64,000 nucleotides of DNA from Trissonchulus latispiculum (lineage: Eukaryota > Nematoda > Enoplea > Enoplida > Ironidae), in contig JASAND010004283.1 in assembly GCA_030248195.1 (NCBI GenBank), positions 1-64,000 on the forward strand. Reading direction: 5' to 3'. A model generated the notes under the pieces. It searched no databases, was not told the DNA's origin, and was given only the letters and a program-made list of their open reading frames with translations. Each line of letters starts with the position of its first letter. Positions within the stretch are counted from its first letter, which is position 1. Made by a program: the position numbers and the translations under genes. Positions 20,405 through 28,867 of the stretch are shown here, piece after piece.

Positions 20405-21253
20405 ATGGAACACGGCTATGCTAAACCTTTCGTGAGGTTTGTTGATGGAAATTTAGAAGTCTACGGTATAAATACAGATAAATCTTATCATGTTAAGGAT
20501 GGGAACGAGTATAAGATCGCTCTTTTACTAACTAAAGAGCAGTACCAAAATTTTATTGCAATTGGACAACGTTTGATGAATCCTTTAAGTACAGATACTA
20601 AATATTTTCACAGAATTTGTTGTCCAACTACAAAGCTTCACCATTTCTCTTGCGGTGAGCTACGTGGCAAGTTTGCTCTCGTGAAACAGTATGGCTATGG
20701 AAATCTCCATAGTTTCATTCGACAGCATAAATATTTACCGGAAACTAAAGTTCAGGTGCTTGGTAAGCAAATTTTAGAAACACTGGTGACAGCTCATAAA
20801 AATGGAATCCTTTTACGTGACATTAAAGCTCTTAACTGGTACTTTGCGGAGCCATCACAAAACTGTGTTGAGCTCGGCAATTTGGAATTGGTCAAAGTGC
20901 TATCTACTGTCGATAATGACGCACTAACTGATCGTAATGGGTGCCCCGCTTACGTGAGTCCTGAATTACTTACTTTGGTCTCGAACTATGCTGGGAAACC
21001 AGCTGATATGTGGAGCTTTGGAGTATTGTTGTATGTTATGGCGTATGGCAAGTATCCATTTTATCATTCGACTCCTTGTGGCTTATTCATAAGAATCAGA
21101 CAAGGAGTCTTCTCTTTCCCATCTAACCCTAATACTTCAGGCTTGTTGAAACAAGTTATTCGAAGCCTGTTACAAATGGATCCTTCCCGGAGGCCCACGG
21201 GATCACAACTTCTGAAGCATCCATGGTTTCAACTTACATTTTGGGAGGAATAA
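20405..21253 (+). CDS. Tribbles-like pseudokinase
   Basis: From ATG 20405 it has 282 residues; the frame is open upstream to 20318 but without an ATG. The C-lobe is strikingly Tribbles-like. It has LLRDIK (Asp139) in place of HRD, no DFG (GNLEL instead), then the NDALTDRNGCPAYVSPE stretch (GCPAYVSPE at 179-187), an ADMWSFGVLLY helix, GKYPFYH, an LFIRIRQG helix, RSLLQMDPSRRPT and HPWF (272-275). It ends right after HPWF, so the C-terminal tail that Tribbles uses to bind COP1 and MEK is missing. Tribbles proteins are scaffolds that steer substrates to E3 ligases and modulate MAPK/AKT signalling. A captured host gene acting as a dominant modulator is my inference. Confidence 0.88.
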   Translation: MEHGYAKPFVRFVDGNLEVYGINTDKSYHVKDGNEYKIALLLTKEQYQNFIAIGQRLMNPLSTDTKYFHRICCPTTKLHHFSCGELRGKFALVKQYGYGNLHSFIRQHKYLPETKVQVLGKQILETLVTAHKNGILLRDIKALNWYFAEPSQNCVELGNLELVKVLSTVDNDALTDRNGCPAYVSPELLTLVSNYAGKPADMWSFGVLLYVMAYGKYPFYHSTPCGLFIRIRQGVFSFPSNPNTSGLLKQVIRSLLQMDPSRRPTGSQLLKHPWFQLTFWEE

Positions 21254-21309
21254 CATTTTACTAAAAACAATTTGTAGATGCTATACTAAGAATAAACACG
21301 CTTTCTACT

Positions 21310-21876
21310 CTAAGAATTGTTCATTTTGACAAAAGTAATTGTTTCATACAATCTTCGAAATTCATCTTTATCTATTAGGAACTTTCCAATACCAACGTCG
21401 AAACCATTTTCTACCCAACAGCTTTCTTGAGATGAGGAAACCATAAAGAACAGCGATTTTTGGATCGAATTATATTCTTCCATTACAGTGTCACAGGTTA
21501 GATTTGTTGGGGGTAGCAGTGTAGATACTTTAGGTGAACTAATATGGAATATATCACGATGACCCATTTCTACAGCATTGTACTGCGGAAATCCAACTCT
21601 CACTATGAGGTGATTTTTAGGCATAAACACTTGCAGCTTGGGTAACCAAAGATCGAAAAATGTTATAATTTTTTCTTCATCAATTGAGTGAAATCCACGG
21701 CGAAATATTTCTAAAGAATATAAGAAATATGAACCACGTCGACATAATATTGTTGTTCGAAAGAATGAAGAATAAATACCAGCTCCTTCAAGTACTACCA
21801 ACTTTAGTGGATTTTCAGAAGGCAATACGGGATCATTGAGAGCAGGAGTGTCTGCTCCAATCCAAACAACTGGCAT
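21310..21876 (-). CDS. 188-aa member of the element's small paralogous family
   Basis: ATG at 21876 (MPVVWIGADTPALNDP). Core LVVLEGAGIYSSFFRTTILC, RRGSYFLYSLEIF, FFDLWLPKLQVFMP and VRVGF, closest to the 203-aa protein. The C terminus runs through TCDTVMEEYNS to a short tail. It is tail to tail with the kinase gene (57 bp apart). A TATAAAAG lies on the minus strand at 21904-21911, only ~28 bp upstream of the ATG, implying a very short leader or a downstream start. Function unknown. Confidence 0.85.
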   Translation of the reverse strand: MPVVWIGADTPALNDPVLPSENPLKLVVLEGAGIYSSFFRTTILCRRGSYFLYSLEIFRRGFHSIDEEKIITFFDLWLPKLQVFMPKNHLIVRVGFPQYNAVEMGHRDIFHISSPKVSTLLPPTNLTCDTVMEEYNSIQKSLFFMVSSSQESCWVENGFDVGIGKFLIDKDEFRRLYETITFVKMNNS

Positions 21877-21903
21877 TCTGATGTTAAAATTATACTGCGT
21901 ATG

Positions 21904-21911
21904 CTTTTATA
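21904..21911 (-). promoter_or_regulatory. TATA box of the 188-aa gene
   Basis: TATAAAAG on the minus strand followed by CAT, the same extended word as at the 203-aa gene. Confidence 0.6.
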
Positions 21912-22143
21912 CTTGTGAACTTAAATTTGGGACTATGAGTGGATGATATGATTTATATCGATGACTTAAATGCTTCCCAATATGAAGCACTCCCAGACGA
22001 TCCAGGAAATCACAACTTAAATGCTTAAGTTTTACCACAATTAAAACATGCAAGGCTTTATTGAAAAGATAACTAGCATACTAAATCACTAAAACAGCAA
22101 AAAAATCATTTTCTGTAAAAGTACATTGTCAGCGGAACGTTCT

Positions 22144-22734
22144 CTATTTCTTTGCTTTCTTCTGTGGCATGTTGGGAGGTTTCACTTGTCTCTTCATCGA
22201 ACTAGGTTGACTTTTGTCAAGTTCACCCCGCACTTGCATCAGGATATCCCCAGCCATATTCTCACCCATCCATTGATCACGATCTGTGATGCGGTCATCA
22301 TCAACATCCAACCCGTTTCCCCAGTACAGATCAAACGGTGTGCAAAATACAATAATGGCATCAGCCGTCTCAATAAGAACCTTCTTCAAAATAGAATTCT
22401 GACTGAATTTCGCAAGCATAGCTTCTTTCGCTAAACTTTTCTCAGCTTCCTGCCACTCTTCATCTTCAGCCATATCTAAATGTTCTGTTAATTTGCAGCA
22501 TTCTCTCGGAGAATAAGTATGTTGAATCTTTTTCATTAATTCATTATCTCCCGCTCTCTCTGCTTTCTTGGCTTCGATGAATTGTTGTACACTCTTCCAA
22601 CGAAAGCCTTCAATCCTGAACGGGGAAATTCGGAAATTGCTCAGCACACTATAACCGTTGTGAAATATAACATAATTTTGTCCTGAAGAATCTTCTTTAC
22701 AGAACTCATGCGGAGAAACGAGTAGAGATGACAT
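22144..22734 (-). CDS. NADAR-domain protein
   Basis: 196 residues from ATG 22734. It matches the NADAR/YbiA-type fold in order: YSVLSNF followed by SPF, GFRWKSVQQFIEAKKAERAGD, a central EEW helix, AMLAKFSQNSILKKVLIET, then TPFDLYWGNGLD and WMGENMAGDILMQVRGEL. The C-terminal ~25 residues are Lys-rich (ending PQKKAKK), a likely nuclear signal. Characterised NADAR proteins are N-glycosidases that act on ADP-ribose-type substrates, including removal of ADP-ribosylated guanine from DNA. On a DNA replicon it could counter host ADP-ribosylation, which is inference. Confidence 0.87.
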   Translation of the reverse strand: MSSLLVSPHEFCKEDSSGQNYVIFHNGYSVLSNFRISPFRIEGFRWKSVQQFIEAKKAERAGDNELMKKIQHTYSPRECCKLTEHLDMAEDEEWQEAEKSLAKEAMLAKFSQNSILKKVLIETADAIIVFCTPFDLYWGNGLDVDDDRITDRDQWMGENMAGDILMQVRGELDKSQPSSMKRQVKPPNMPQKKAKK

Positions 22735-22770
22735 GCTCCTTAAATGAATCTAATTTACAAAAGCGTTTCC

Positions 22771-22778
22771 TTTTTATA
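22771..22778 (-). promoter_or_regulatory. TATA box of the NADAR gene
   Basis: TATAAAAA on the minus strand, 37 bp upstream of the ATG at 22734. It faces the polymerase promoter (TATATAAA at 22866-22873), forming a divergent pair. Confidence 0.6.
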
Positions 22779-22865
22779 CCATTCGAAAAATTCCAATCAT
22801 GCTTTACTCAAATATTTGCTTAAATCAGAAAACATTCTTCACATTCCTAGCATTCCAGATATTAG

Positions 22866-22873
22866 TATATAAA
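22866..22873 (+). promoter_or_regulatory. TATA box of the DNA polymerase gene
   Basis: TATATAAA 28 bp upstream of the chosen ATG (22901). It lies downstream of the earlier in-frame ATG at 22799, which argues against that earlier start. Confidence 0.6.
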
Positions 22874-22900
22874 TCTCCTACTTGGTCGTTTTGTGTGAAA

Positions 22901-25900
22901 ATGCTTTTAGTAAGTGGAAACGACACACTGACACTTTATGAACTAGAAGGTCCTGCTTTAGGATACCTATGTCGCTACTTAATATTACCAACAGATATCT
23001 ACATTGATGTAAGACAATTTTTGGATGATGGTTCAAGTCTCATAATTCCTTTGCTTCTGGAATTAGTGCAAACCTTTGCCAGTAGACTTAAACTACAATT
23101 TTGTATCAAAGTGAGATTTGTCAAAGCAGTGGATGAAAGTGAATCCATTGAAGTATATTTCAATAGCAAACAGCAGCGATTGTTAAGAATTGATGCAGAT
23201 GCAATTGGTCAGAGTTTGGCTATTTCTTCTGCAGAAATTGATCGCAAAGTTGAAGAATTTTTGCGGCTCGGTTCAGGTTGGGTCATAGATTTAGTTCTGA
23301 ATGGTGACATTCATGTTGCTAAATATGAACCGTTAGTTGCATCGTCTCATTTCCCTTTACCAGCAAGTATAGCTGCCAAAAAAGCAGTTATTAATCGCAA
23401 AAATGACGATGACTATTGCTTTGTTTGGTGTGTACTAGCACACTTGTATCCCGTGACAAATCATCCCGAGCGTGTTAGTCATTATCTGAAGTACTTTCCC
23501 ACTCTCGATCTAAAGGAAATCAATTTTCCTATTATTATTGATCAAATCCCAACATTTGAAACTTCCAACAACATCAGCATTAATGTATTTGGAGTCAAAG
23601 ATCATATTTTCCCCCTGTATATCTCTGACAAATCTTATAATAACCATGTCAATTTATTGATGCTTACAAACTCTGACACTGGAGCTGTTCATTACTGCTT
23701 AATTAAAGATTTGAATCGTTTGTTAAGTCAACAAACTAAAAATCAGCACAGAAAGTACTTTTGCCATAAATGTCTGGGACACTTCTCATCGCAGGAAAAG
23801 TTGTCGAAGCATACTGCAGTATGCTCCAACAGGTTGCAGAGAATCATTCTACCTGAGGAAGGATCTGTGCTGCAATTTACAAATTGGAATAAAACGTTGA
23901 AGCTTCCATTGGTTATATATGCCGACTTCGAATGCATTCTAGAACCTATTCATTCGTGTTCTCCATCTCCAAATACTTCGTATACTTGTGAATATCAACG
24001 ACATACACCATGTGGTTATAGTATCTTACCAGTACTCCATTGCTGCTCCAGAAAGATCCAGACAACTGGCGAACAAACTACAAAATGTGGAAAGGATGTA
24101 GTAGTTCAATTTCTGAACAAGCTCCTTGATATAGGAGAATGGTACCAGAAAATGCTCGATGAAAGATTTAAGGCAATTTCAATGACATCTGATGATTGGA
24201 AATCGTTTCATGAACAAACCCATTGTCATATTTGCACGCAACCATTTAAGCTATGTGAACAGTGTAACCAGCAGCAATTTTTGATGGCTCGATGCATGCA
24301 ATGTCAAAACGAAAAAGTTAGAGATCGTTGTCATATTTGTGGGTTATTTAGAGGAGCAGCACACTCTATATGCAACCTACAGTACAGTCTTGGAAGAAAT
24401 GTAGTAGTGGTATTTCATAATCTTCGACGTTATGATGGACATCTCATAATGCAGAAAATTGGTGAAGAAGCAAATCGGAGAAATCTTCAGATAGAATGTA
24501 TTCCTAAAGGACTCGAAGACTACATATCATTCACCATTCGACTTCAACACGCATGTCCTGTCTCGCTCCCAGGTGGGACAACAAAGGATACACCCTGTAC
24601 TTGGAGGATAAAGTTTGTTGATTCTTATCAGTTCTTAAGTGCTTCCCTAGCCAAACTTGTTACTAACCTTTGCACTCAAGGATCCAACAGTTTTGTCAAT
24701 CTGAAATCGAAATTTCCTAATGATGAAGACAGCAATCTATTACTTCGCAAAGGAATTTACTGCTATGAATACATGGACAACTATGATAAATTCAAAGAAA
24801 ACAGCTTACCCTCTAAGGATGAATTTTTTAGCTCAATTAATTCTAGTGGGATAAGTGATATGGACTATGAACATGCACGTGTAGTCTGGAAGCATTTTGA
24901 TTGTAAAACTCTTGAAGACTACCACAATCTGTACCTTACAACCGATGTTTTATTGCTTGCTGATGTGTTTGAGAATTTCAGACAGTTTGCGTTAACAGCT
25001 TACAACTTGGATCCTGCTCATTATGTAACTCTACCATCTTTTAGTTGGGATGCTTGCTTAAAGTACACCAATGTTCAATTAGATTTGATCACTGAACCTG
25101 AAATGTACATATTCTTTGAAACTGGAATAAGAGGTGGTGTCTCTACTATATCTCACAGATACGCTAAAGCAAACAGTCCTTATTTAACGAACTATAATCC
25201 CGACGAAATAACTGCTTATATTATTTACCTAGATGCCAACAACCTGTATGGCTATGCAATGAGTTGTTTTCTTCCCATAGGGAATTTTGAATGGTTATCA
25301 ATGGAGGCAATTGCATGTCTTGACATTAAGTCAATCTCAGAAACATCTGATACTGGTTATATTTTTGAAGTAGACCTGACTTATCCACAGCATTTGCATG
25401 CCAGTCACAATTCTTATCCACTTGCCCCAGAACACTTGATTATATCGAGAGAGATGTGCTCTCCATTTTGTCGAACACTCGCTGATAGTCTTAAGCTACC
25501 TCCAAGCAAGGCTAAGAAGCTTGTGCCAAACTTGAAGGACAAGGAAAATTATATTGTTCATTATCGGAATTTACAGTTGTATCTAAGTTTAGGGCTGAAA
25601 GTTTCAAAGATCCATCGATGCCTGAAATTTAGTCAAGGACCTTGGATGAGTTCATACATACAATTTAATACGAAGATGAGAAAGGCTGCAACGAATGACT
25701 TCGAAAAGGATCTCTATAAACTGCTAAATAATGCCGTATTTGGTAAGAATTTACTTTTTCTGCACCACATATATAAATTACTGATTAGATGCCTTAGCTA
25801 TGTTCATTGTTCTTACAAAACGTTTAGTACAAATGTGTAATATTCTAGGTAAATCAATGGAATCAGTGCGTAATTATGTTGATGTCAAGTTGGTGACCAA

Positions 25901-26597
25901 ACAATCTCGGTACAGAAAATTGATTGCTAGTCCCTATTACGATTGCAGTGTTGTATTTAACAAAGATCTGATTGCTGTGAAAATGAAGAGAGAAGAAGTT
26001 TTCCTGAATAAGCCGATTTATGTTGGGTTCACTGTGCTTGATCTATCCAAACACTTAATGTATAATTTCCATTACAACTTTATGGTTAAGTCTTATGGAA
26101 ATAATCAGCAGTTGCTGTTTACGGATACCGACAGTCTGATGTACCTAGTTTATACAGATGATATTTACAAGGATATGCTGGTGAACCAGAACCTTTACGA
26201 CACTAGTGATTACGATGAACACCATTTCCTTCATTCCACAGTAAATAAGAAGAAGATGGGTGTGATGAAGGATGAAACTGCAGGCTTACCAATCTTAGAA
26301 TTTGTTGGTTTAAGATCTAAGATGTATTCCATACTTCTAGACAACAACACGGAAAAGAAACGAGCAAAAGGCATTTCAAAGAATACTGTTCAGAAGCAGC
26401 TCCGGCATTTTGATTATTTGAAAACTTTAAAAGAGGGAAGTATTTCACGACATAAAATGAACTTTATTAGAAGCTCCTTGCATGTAATATCATCAGTAGA
26501 ACAAAACAAGGTTGGATTATCAGCATTTGATGACAAACGGTTTATACTAGAAGATGGCATTCACACCCATGCTTATGGATATTCTGAAGATATGTAG
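22901..26597 (+). CDS. polB: Protein-primed family B DNA polymerase, two exons
   Basis: Exons 22901-25742 and 25849-26597 give 1196 residues, the usual size for a Polinton polymerase. Motifs (my numbering): C2H2 zinc finger C288-C308; ExoI ADFE (D342, E344); further CxxC zinc motifs about 430-500; ExoII NLRRYD (N507, D512); ExoIII YLTTD (678-682); motif A LDANNLYG (D778); motif B K940...NNAVFG, split by the intron; motif C TDTD (D1040, D1042); KMY about 1105. All catalytic residues are present, so it should make and proofread DNA starting from a terminal protein. I do not see a separate terminal-protein gene; the N-terminal region may supply it. Start 22901 is chosen because a TATA box sits just upstream. 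Confidence 0.95.
25743..25848 (+). other. 106-bp spliceosomal intron in the polymerase gene
   Basis: Donor GTAAGAAT after TTTG and acceptor TATTCTAG before GTAAATCAATGG. Without removal the frame ends at a stop near 25840. With removal the conserved motif B region is restored in phase and the total length is a whole number of codons. The equivalent in copy A is about 5249-5354. Confidence 0.9.
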
Positions 26598-26652
26598 ATG
26601 CGTGGGCTATCTTTTTCATATATAATGACAGTTGTAACTGGCAAGTTCAGTC

Positions 26653-27168
26653 ATGGCAAATTTAGAGGTTGTGTTGTTGACAGAACTTGCCAAGCTGCCA
26701 ATTCAAGGCACATCAAATTCAGCAGGATTCGATCTTTTTAGTGCAAGATCATGTGTAGTGCCAGCAAATCTTGGTCGCGTTTTGGTACTAACTGACATTA
26801 CAATTAAGCTACCAGATCATTATTATGGTCGCATTGCTCCTAGATCAGGCCTTGCTTTGAAACATGGCATACATGTTATGGGTGGAATTATTGATGCTGA
26901 TTATCGAGGAAATGTTGGTGTGCTGTTGGTGAACTTCAGCAGCACAGATTTTCTTATAAATGTTGGTGATAGAATTGCTCAGCTAGTTTGCGAGCGTTAC
27001 TGCACTCCTAATGTGGTTGAAGTTGTAACTTTGGATGCTACTCAGCGTGGAGACAAAGGATTTGGGTCAACTGACAGCAAAAGATTTGAATCTACAAGCA
27101 ATAGAGCTGAAAATGTTGACTCTTTAATGGATGACACTTTTATGAAAGAAACAGTCTGGTTTAATTAA
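26653..27168 (+). CDS. dut: dUTPase (copy B)
   Basis: 171 residues with the five dUTPase motifs in order (AGFDLFSA, APRSGLA, GIIDADYRGNVGV, RIAQLV, RGDKGFGSTDS). It hydrolyses dUTP to dUMP and pyrophosphate, limiting uracil in replicating DNA. Residues after about 145 (SNRAENVDSLMDD...) are an extra tail. Motif V carries Lys where Gly is usual in RGxGGFGSTG, which may alter nucleotide closure. A TATATAAT box lies at 26619-26626 and AATAAA at about 27184. It follows the polymerase by 55 bp on the same strand. Confidence 0.95.
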   Translation: MANLEVVLLTELAKLPIQGTSNSAGFDLFSARSCVVPANLGRVLVLTDITIKLPDHYYGRIAPRSGLALKHGIHVMGGIIDADYRGNVGVLLVNFSSTDFLINVGDRIAQLVCERYCTPNVVEVVTLDATQRGDKGFGSTDSKRFESTSNRAENVDSLMDDTFMKETVWFN

Positions 27169-27247
27169 ATGTTGTTTTAGTTGAATAAAGTGGTGTTGGG
27201 TAAGGTGTCTAAGTTTATAATAAAACACTATAAGTATTGCTAACTAA

Positions 27248-27697
27248 ATGCCTTTAGCTATTATTCATCCATCATGTAGGGTAGTTAAGGGATTGAATAA
27301 CCTGGAGTACAACACTATTCTACTCTTAGAACCATTTTCCTTATTTTCACGGTACTTTCATACCGTTTTCACTGAAGTGAGGAATGGAAAATACTTCATA
27401 GTTCTTAGAATTAGAAATCTTATGTTTAGAAATTCAAAGAAGACTCACTTATTTTTGGATTATTGGTGTCCGCTTTTGGAAGCACTTATTCCAGCAGTTA
27501 TAGAAAGGGTTGAATTTACTGAGTATAACTGTAGATGTGTCATTCCGCCAAGCTTTGAAATAGAAAATTCATACTGTGTGAAACCAAACACTAGTAGTGA
27601 TTATTGTGATCTCATCATGGAAGAATTTTATAGCTTTGTCGCGGAAGAAATGAATATCATAAACATGCATGAATCATTTGATCAAGTACAAATTTAG
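27248..27697 (+). CDS. 149-aa member of the element's small paralogous family (copy B)
   Basis: Intact 149 residues. The family core (LLLEPFSLFSRYFHT, FIVLRIRNLMF, FLDYWCPLLEALIP, VEF) and the C-terminal acidic helix (DLIMEEFYSFVAEEM) are present. It is the most diverged of the four members and lacks the EGAG start of the two minus-strand members. No catalytic motif or membrane segment. A TTATAATAAAA box is about 30 bp upstream. Confidence 0.85.
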   Translation: MPLAIIHPSCRVVKGLNNLEYNTILLLEPFSLFSRYFHTVFTEVRNGKYFIVLRIRNLMFRNSKKTHLFLDYWCPLLEALIPAVIERVEFTEYNCRCVIPPSFEIENSYCVKPNTSSDYCDLIMEEFYSFVAEEMNIINMHESFDQVQI

Positions 27698-27720
27698 ATC
27701 ACTTTGATATTAGTAGGCAT

Positions 27721-27729
27721 TATATAAGG
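27721..27729 (+). promoter_or_regulatory. TATA box of the CARD gene
   Basis: TATATAAGG about 32-40 bp upstream of the ATG at 27761, downstream of the previous stop codon, so the CARD gene has its own promoter. Confidence 0.6.
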
Positions 27730-27760
27730 ATACAACATTATACCATTCTTTCATTCTACC

Positions 27761-28261
27761 ATGGAGTGTGTAATCGACAATTTGGTGTTGTTTTGCAACG
27801 AAATGAAAGCAGAACCTGTAGTAGACTATCTCGTCGAAAATCGTCTGCTTCCTTTTCGAACACTGGATGATATTAAATTCAAATCATCGCATGATGCAAA
27901 TTTTGAACTTTTGTCCAGAATTCAACGAGCTGGACCGTATGCTGCCGCTTTATTTCGTGAAGCTCTTTTCAAATCTGGACAGTATGATCTTTTGAAATTG
28001 TTGCCTAAGTCCGATCTTGCTCTAACAAGAGAGTTTACTTGGAAGATTTATACGAGGCTGGAGAAATTAGATCAACAGAGTAGTGATCCATTCCCAACAA
28101 TGCGTGCTGCTGTTGATGATGCTGGCATGGTACTGAGCTCGAAGGATTGTGATTGTAGAAATGTGAAATTTACACAATGGTTAGGAAATGTTCCTGCAAA
28201 ACATTGGCAGATACCCGAATGGCTAATTGCTCCTGAGAATCATTTGAATTGTATACATTAA
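27761..28261 (+). CDS. CARD-domain protein (copy B)
   Basis: 166 residues, two different from copy A (RTLDD against QTVDD). The six-helix death-fold pattern of a CARD covers residues 1-~88: VVDYLVENRLLP, then DDIKF, LLSRIQRAGPYAAALFREAL and SGQYDLLKLL. Residues ~90-166 form a second, unrecognised part with Cys-Asp-Cys (CDCRN), WLGNVPAKHWQIPEW and a final His. CARD proteins join caspase-activation or inflammasome assemblies by CARD-CARD contact. Its place at the end of the early-type gene block suggests a blocker of cell death, but no caspase or kinase domain is present to prove direction. Confidence 0.83.
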   Translation: MECVIDNLVLFCNEMKAEPVVDYLVENRLLPFRTLDDIKFKSSHDANFELLSRIQRAGPYAAALFREALFKSGQYDLLKLLPKSDLALTREFTWKIYTRLEKLDQQSSDPFPTMRAAVDDAGMVLSSKDCDCRNVKFTQWLGNVPAKHWQIPEWLIAPENHLNCIH

Positions 28262-28339
28262 CATTTTAACATTGTATCAAGTGTTATTTTTGACAATAAA
28301 TGATTTGCTTTTGGACTTTTATTAGAAACCCTAAATTGA

Positions 28340-28867
28340 TAGAACAAGTCAAGCTAGGGAATGTAGACCTTGGCCTAAATAGACGTGCATTCCATTTGAT
28401 GAATGTATGGCCTTTGAGGAATGTATGGCATTTAAGGAATGTAGTATAACTATATTCCTCAAGTGGTCGTGGAGTTGAGAAATGTAGTTATCATTAAGGA
28501 ATTTCAAGAATGTACAGAGATGGTTCAGAGAATTTAGGAATGTAGTGGAACTGCATTCCATATGTGAGGAATGTAGTAGGGTTGTATTCCTCAGGGCTGT
28601 ATTCGAGTAATGTATGACATTTGAGGAATGCATGGCATTTGAGGAATGTAGTATAGCTGCATTCCTCAAGTGGCCTAGCATTTCTAACTACTCTAGCTTT
28701 TTAAGGAATCTCAAGACTAGAGGGTCTAGACCATTTCGGAATGTAGTTGAATTACATTCCATCTGAGAATTTGAGGAATTTAGTGGACTAGATTCTATTA
28801 GAAGAACGTGAGGAATGTAGTTGGACTACATTCCTCAGTGGCCTAGACCCGGCTTATGTCTACTACT
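28340..28867 (-). repeat. Polinton right terminal region and inverted repeat (copy B)
   Basis: The same GGAATGTAG / CTACATTCC-rich sequence as in copy A. The final ~200 bp is the imperfect inverse of 14563-14760, and the element ends ACTACT at 28867. Short ORFs here are by-products of the repeated words. Confidence 0.88.

Larger units (their letters stand above)
14563..28867. mobile_element. Polinton/Maverick element, full copy B (14,305 bp)
   Basis: AG...CT ends, imperfect inverted terminal repeats of about 200 bp, a 6-bp duplication TTAATT and a Polinton-type protein-primed DNA polymerase identify the class. Genes on +: 119-aa and 369-aa unknowns, 159-aa family protein, Tribbles-like pseudokinase, polymerase, dUTPase, 149-aa family protein, CARD protein. 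Genes on -: 99-aa Q/P-rich, 203-aa and 188-aa family proteins, NADAR protein. I could not recognise an integrase, packaging ATPase, maturation protease or major/minor capsid. All recognised genes are open in this copy, so it looks young or maintained. Confidence 0.92.

Noticed and set aside
22799..22900. Upstream in-frame ATG of the polymerase (34 extra residues)
   Set aside because: It lies upstream of the TATA box at 22866, and the extra residues are low-complexity A+T-derived sequence.
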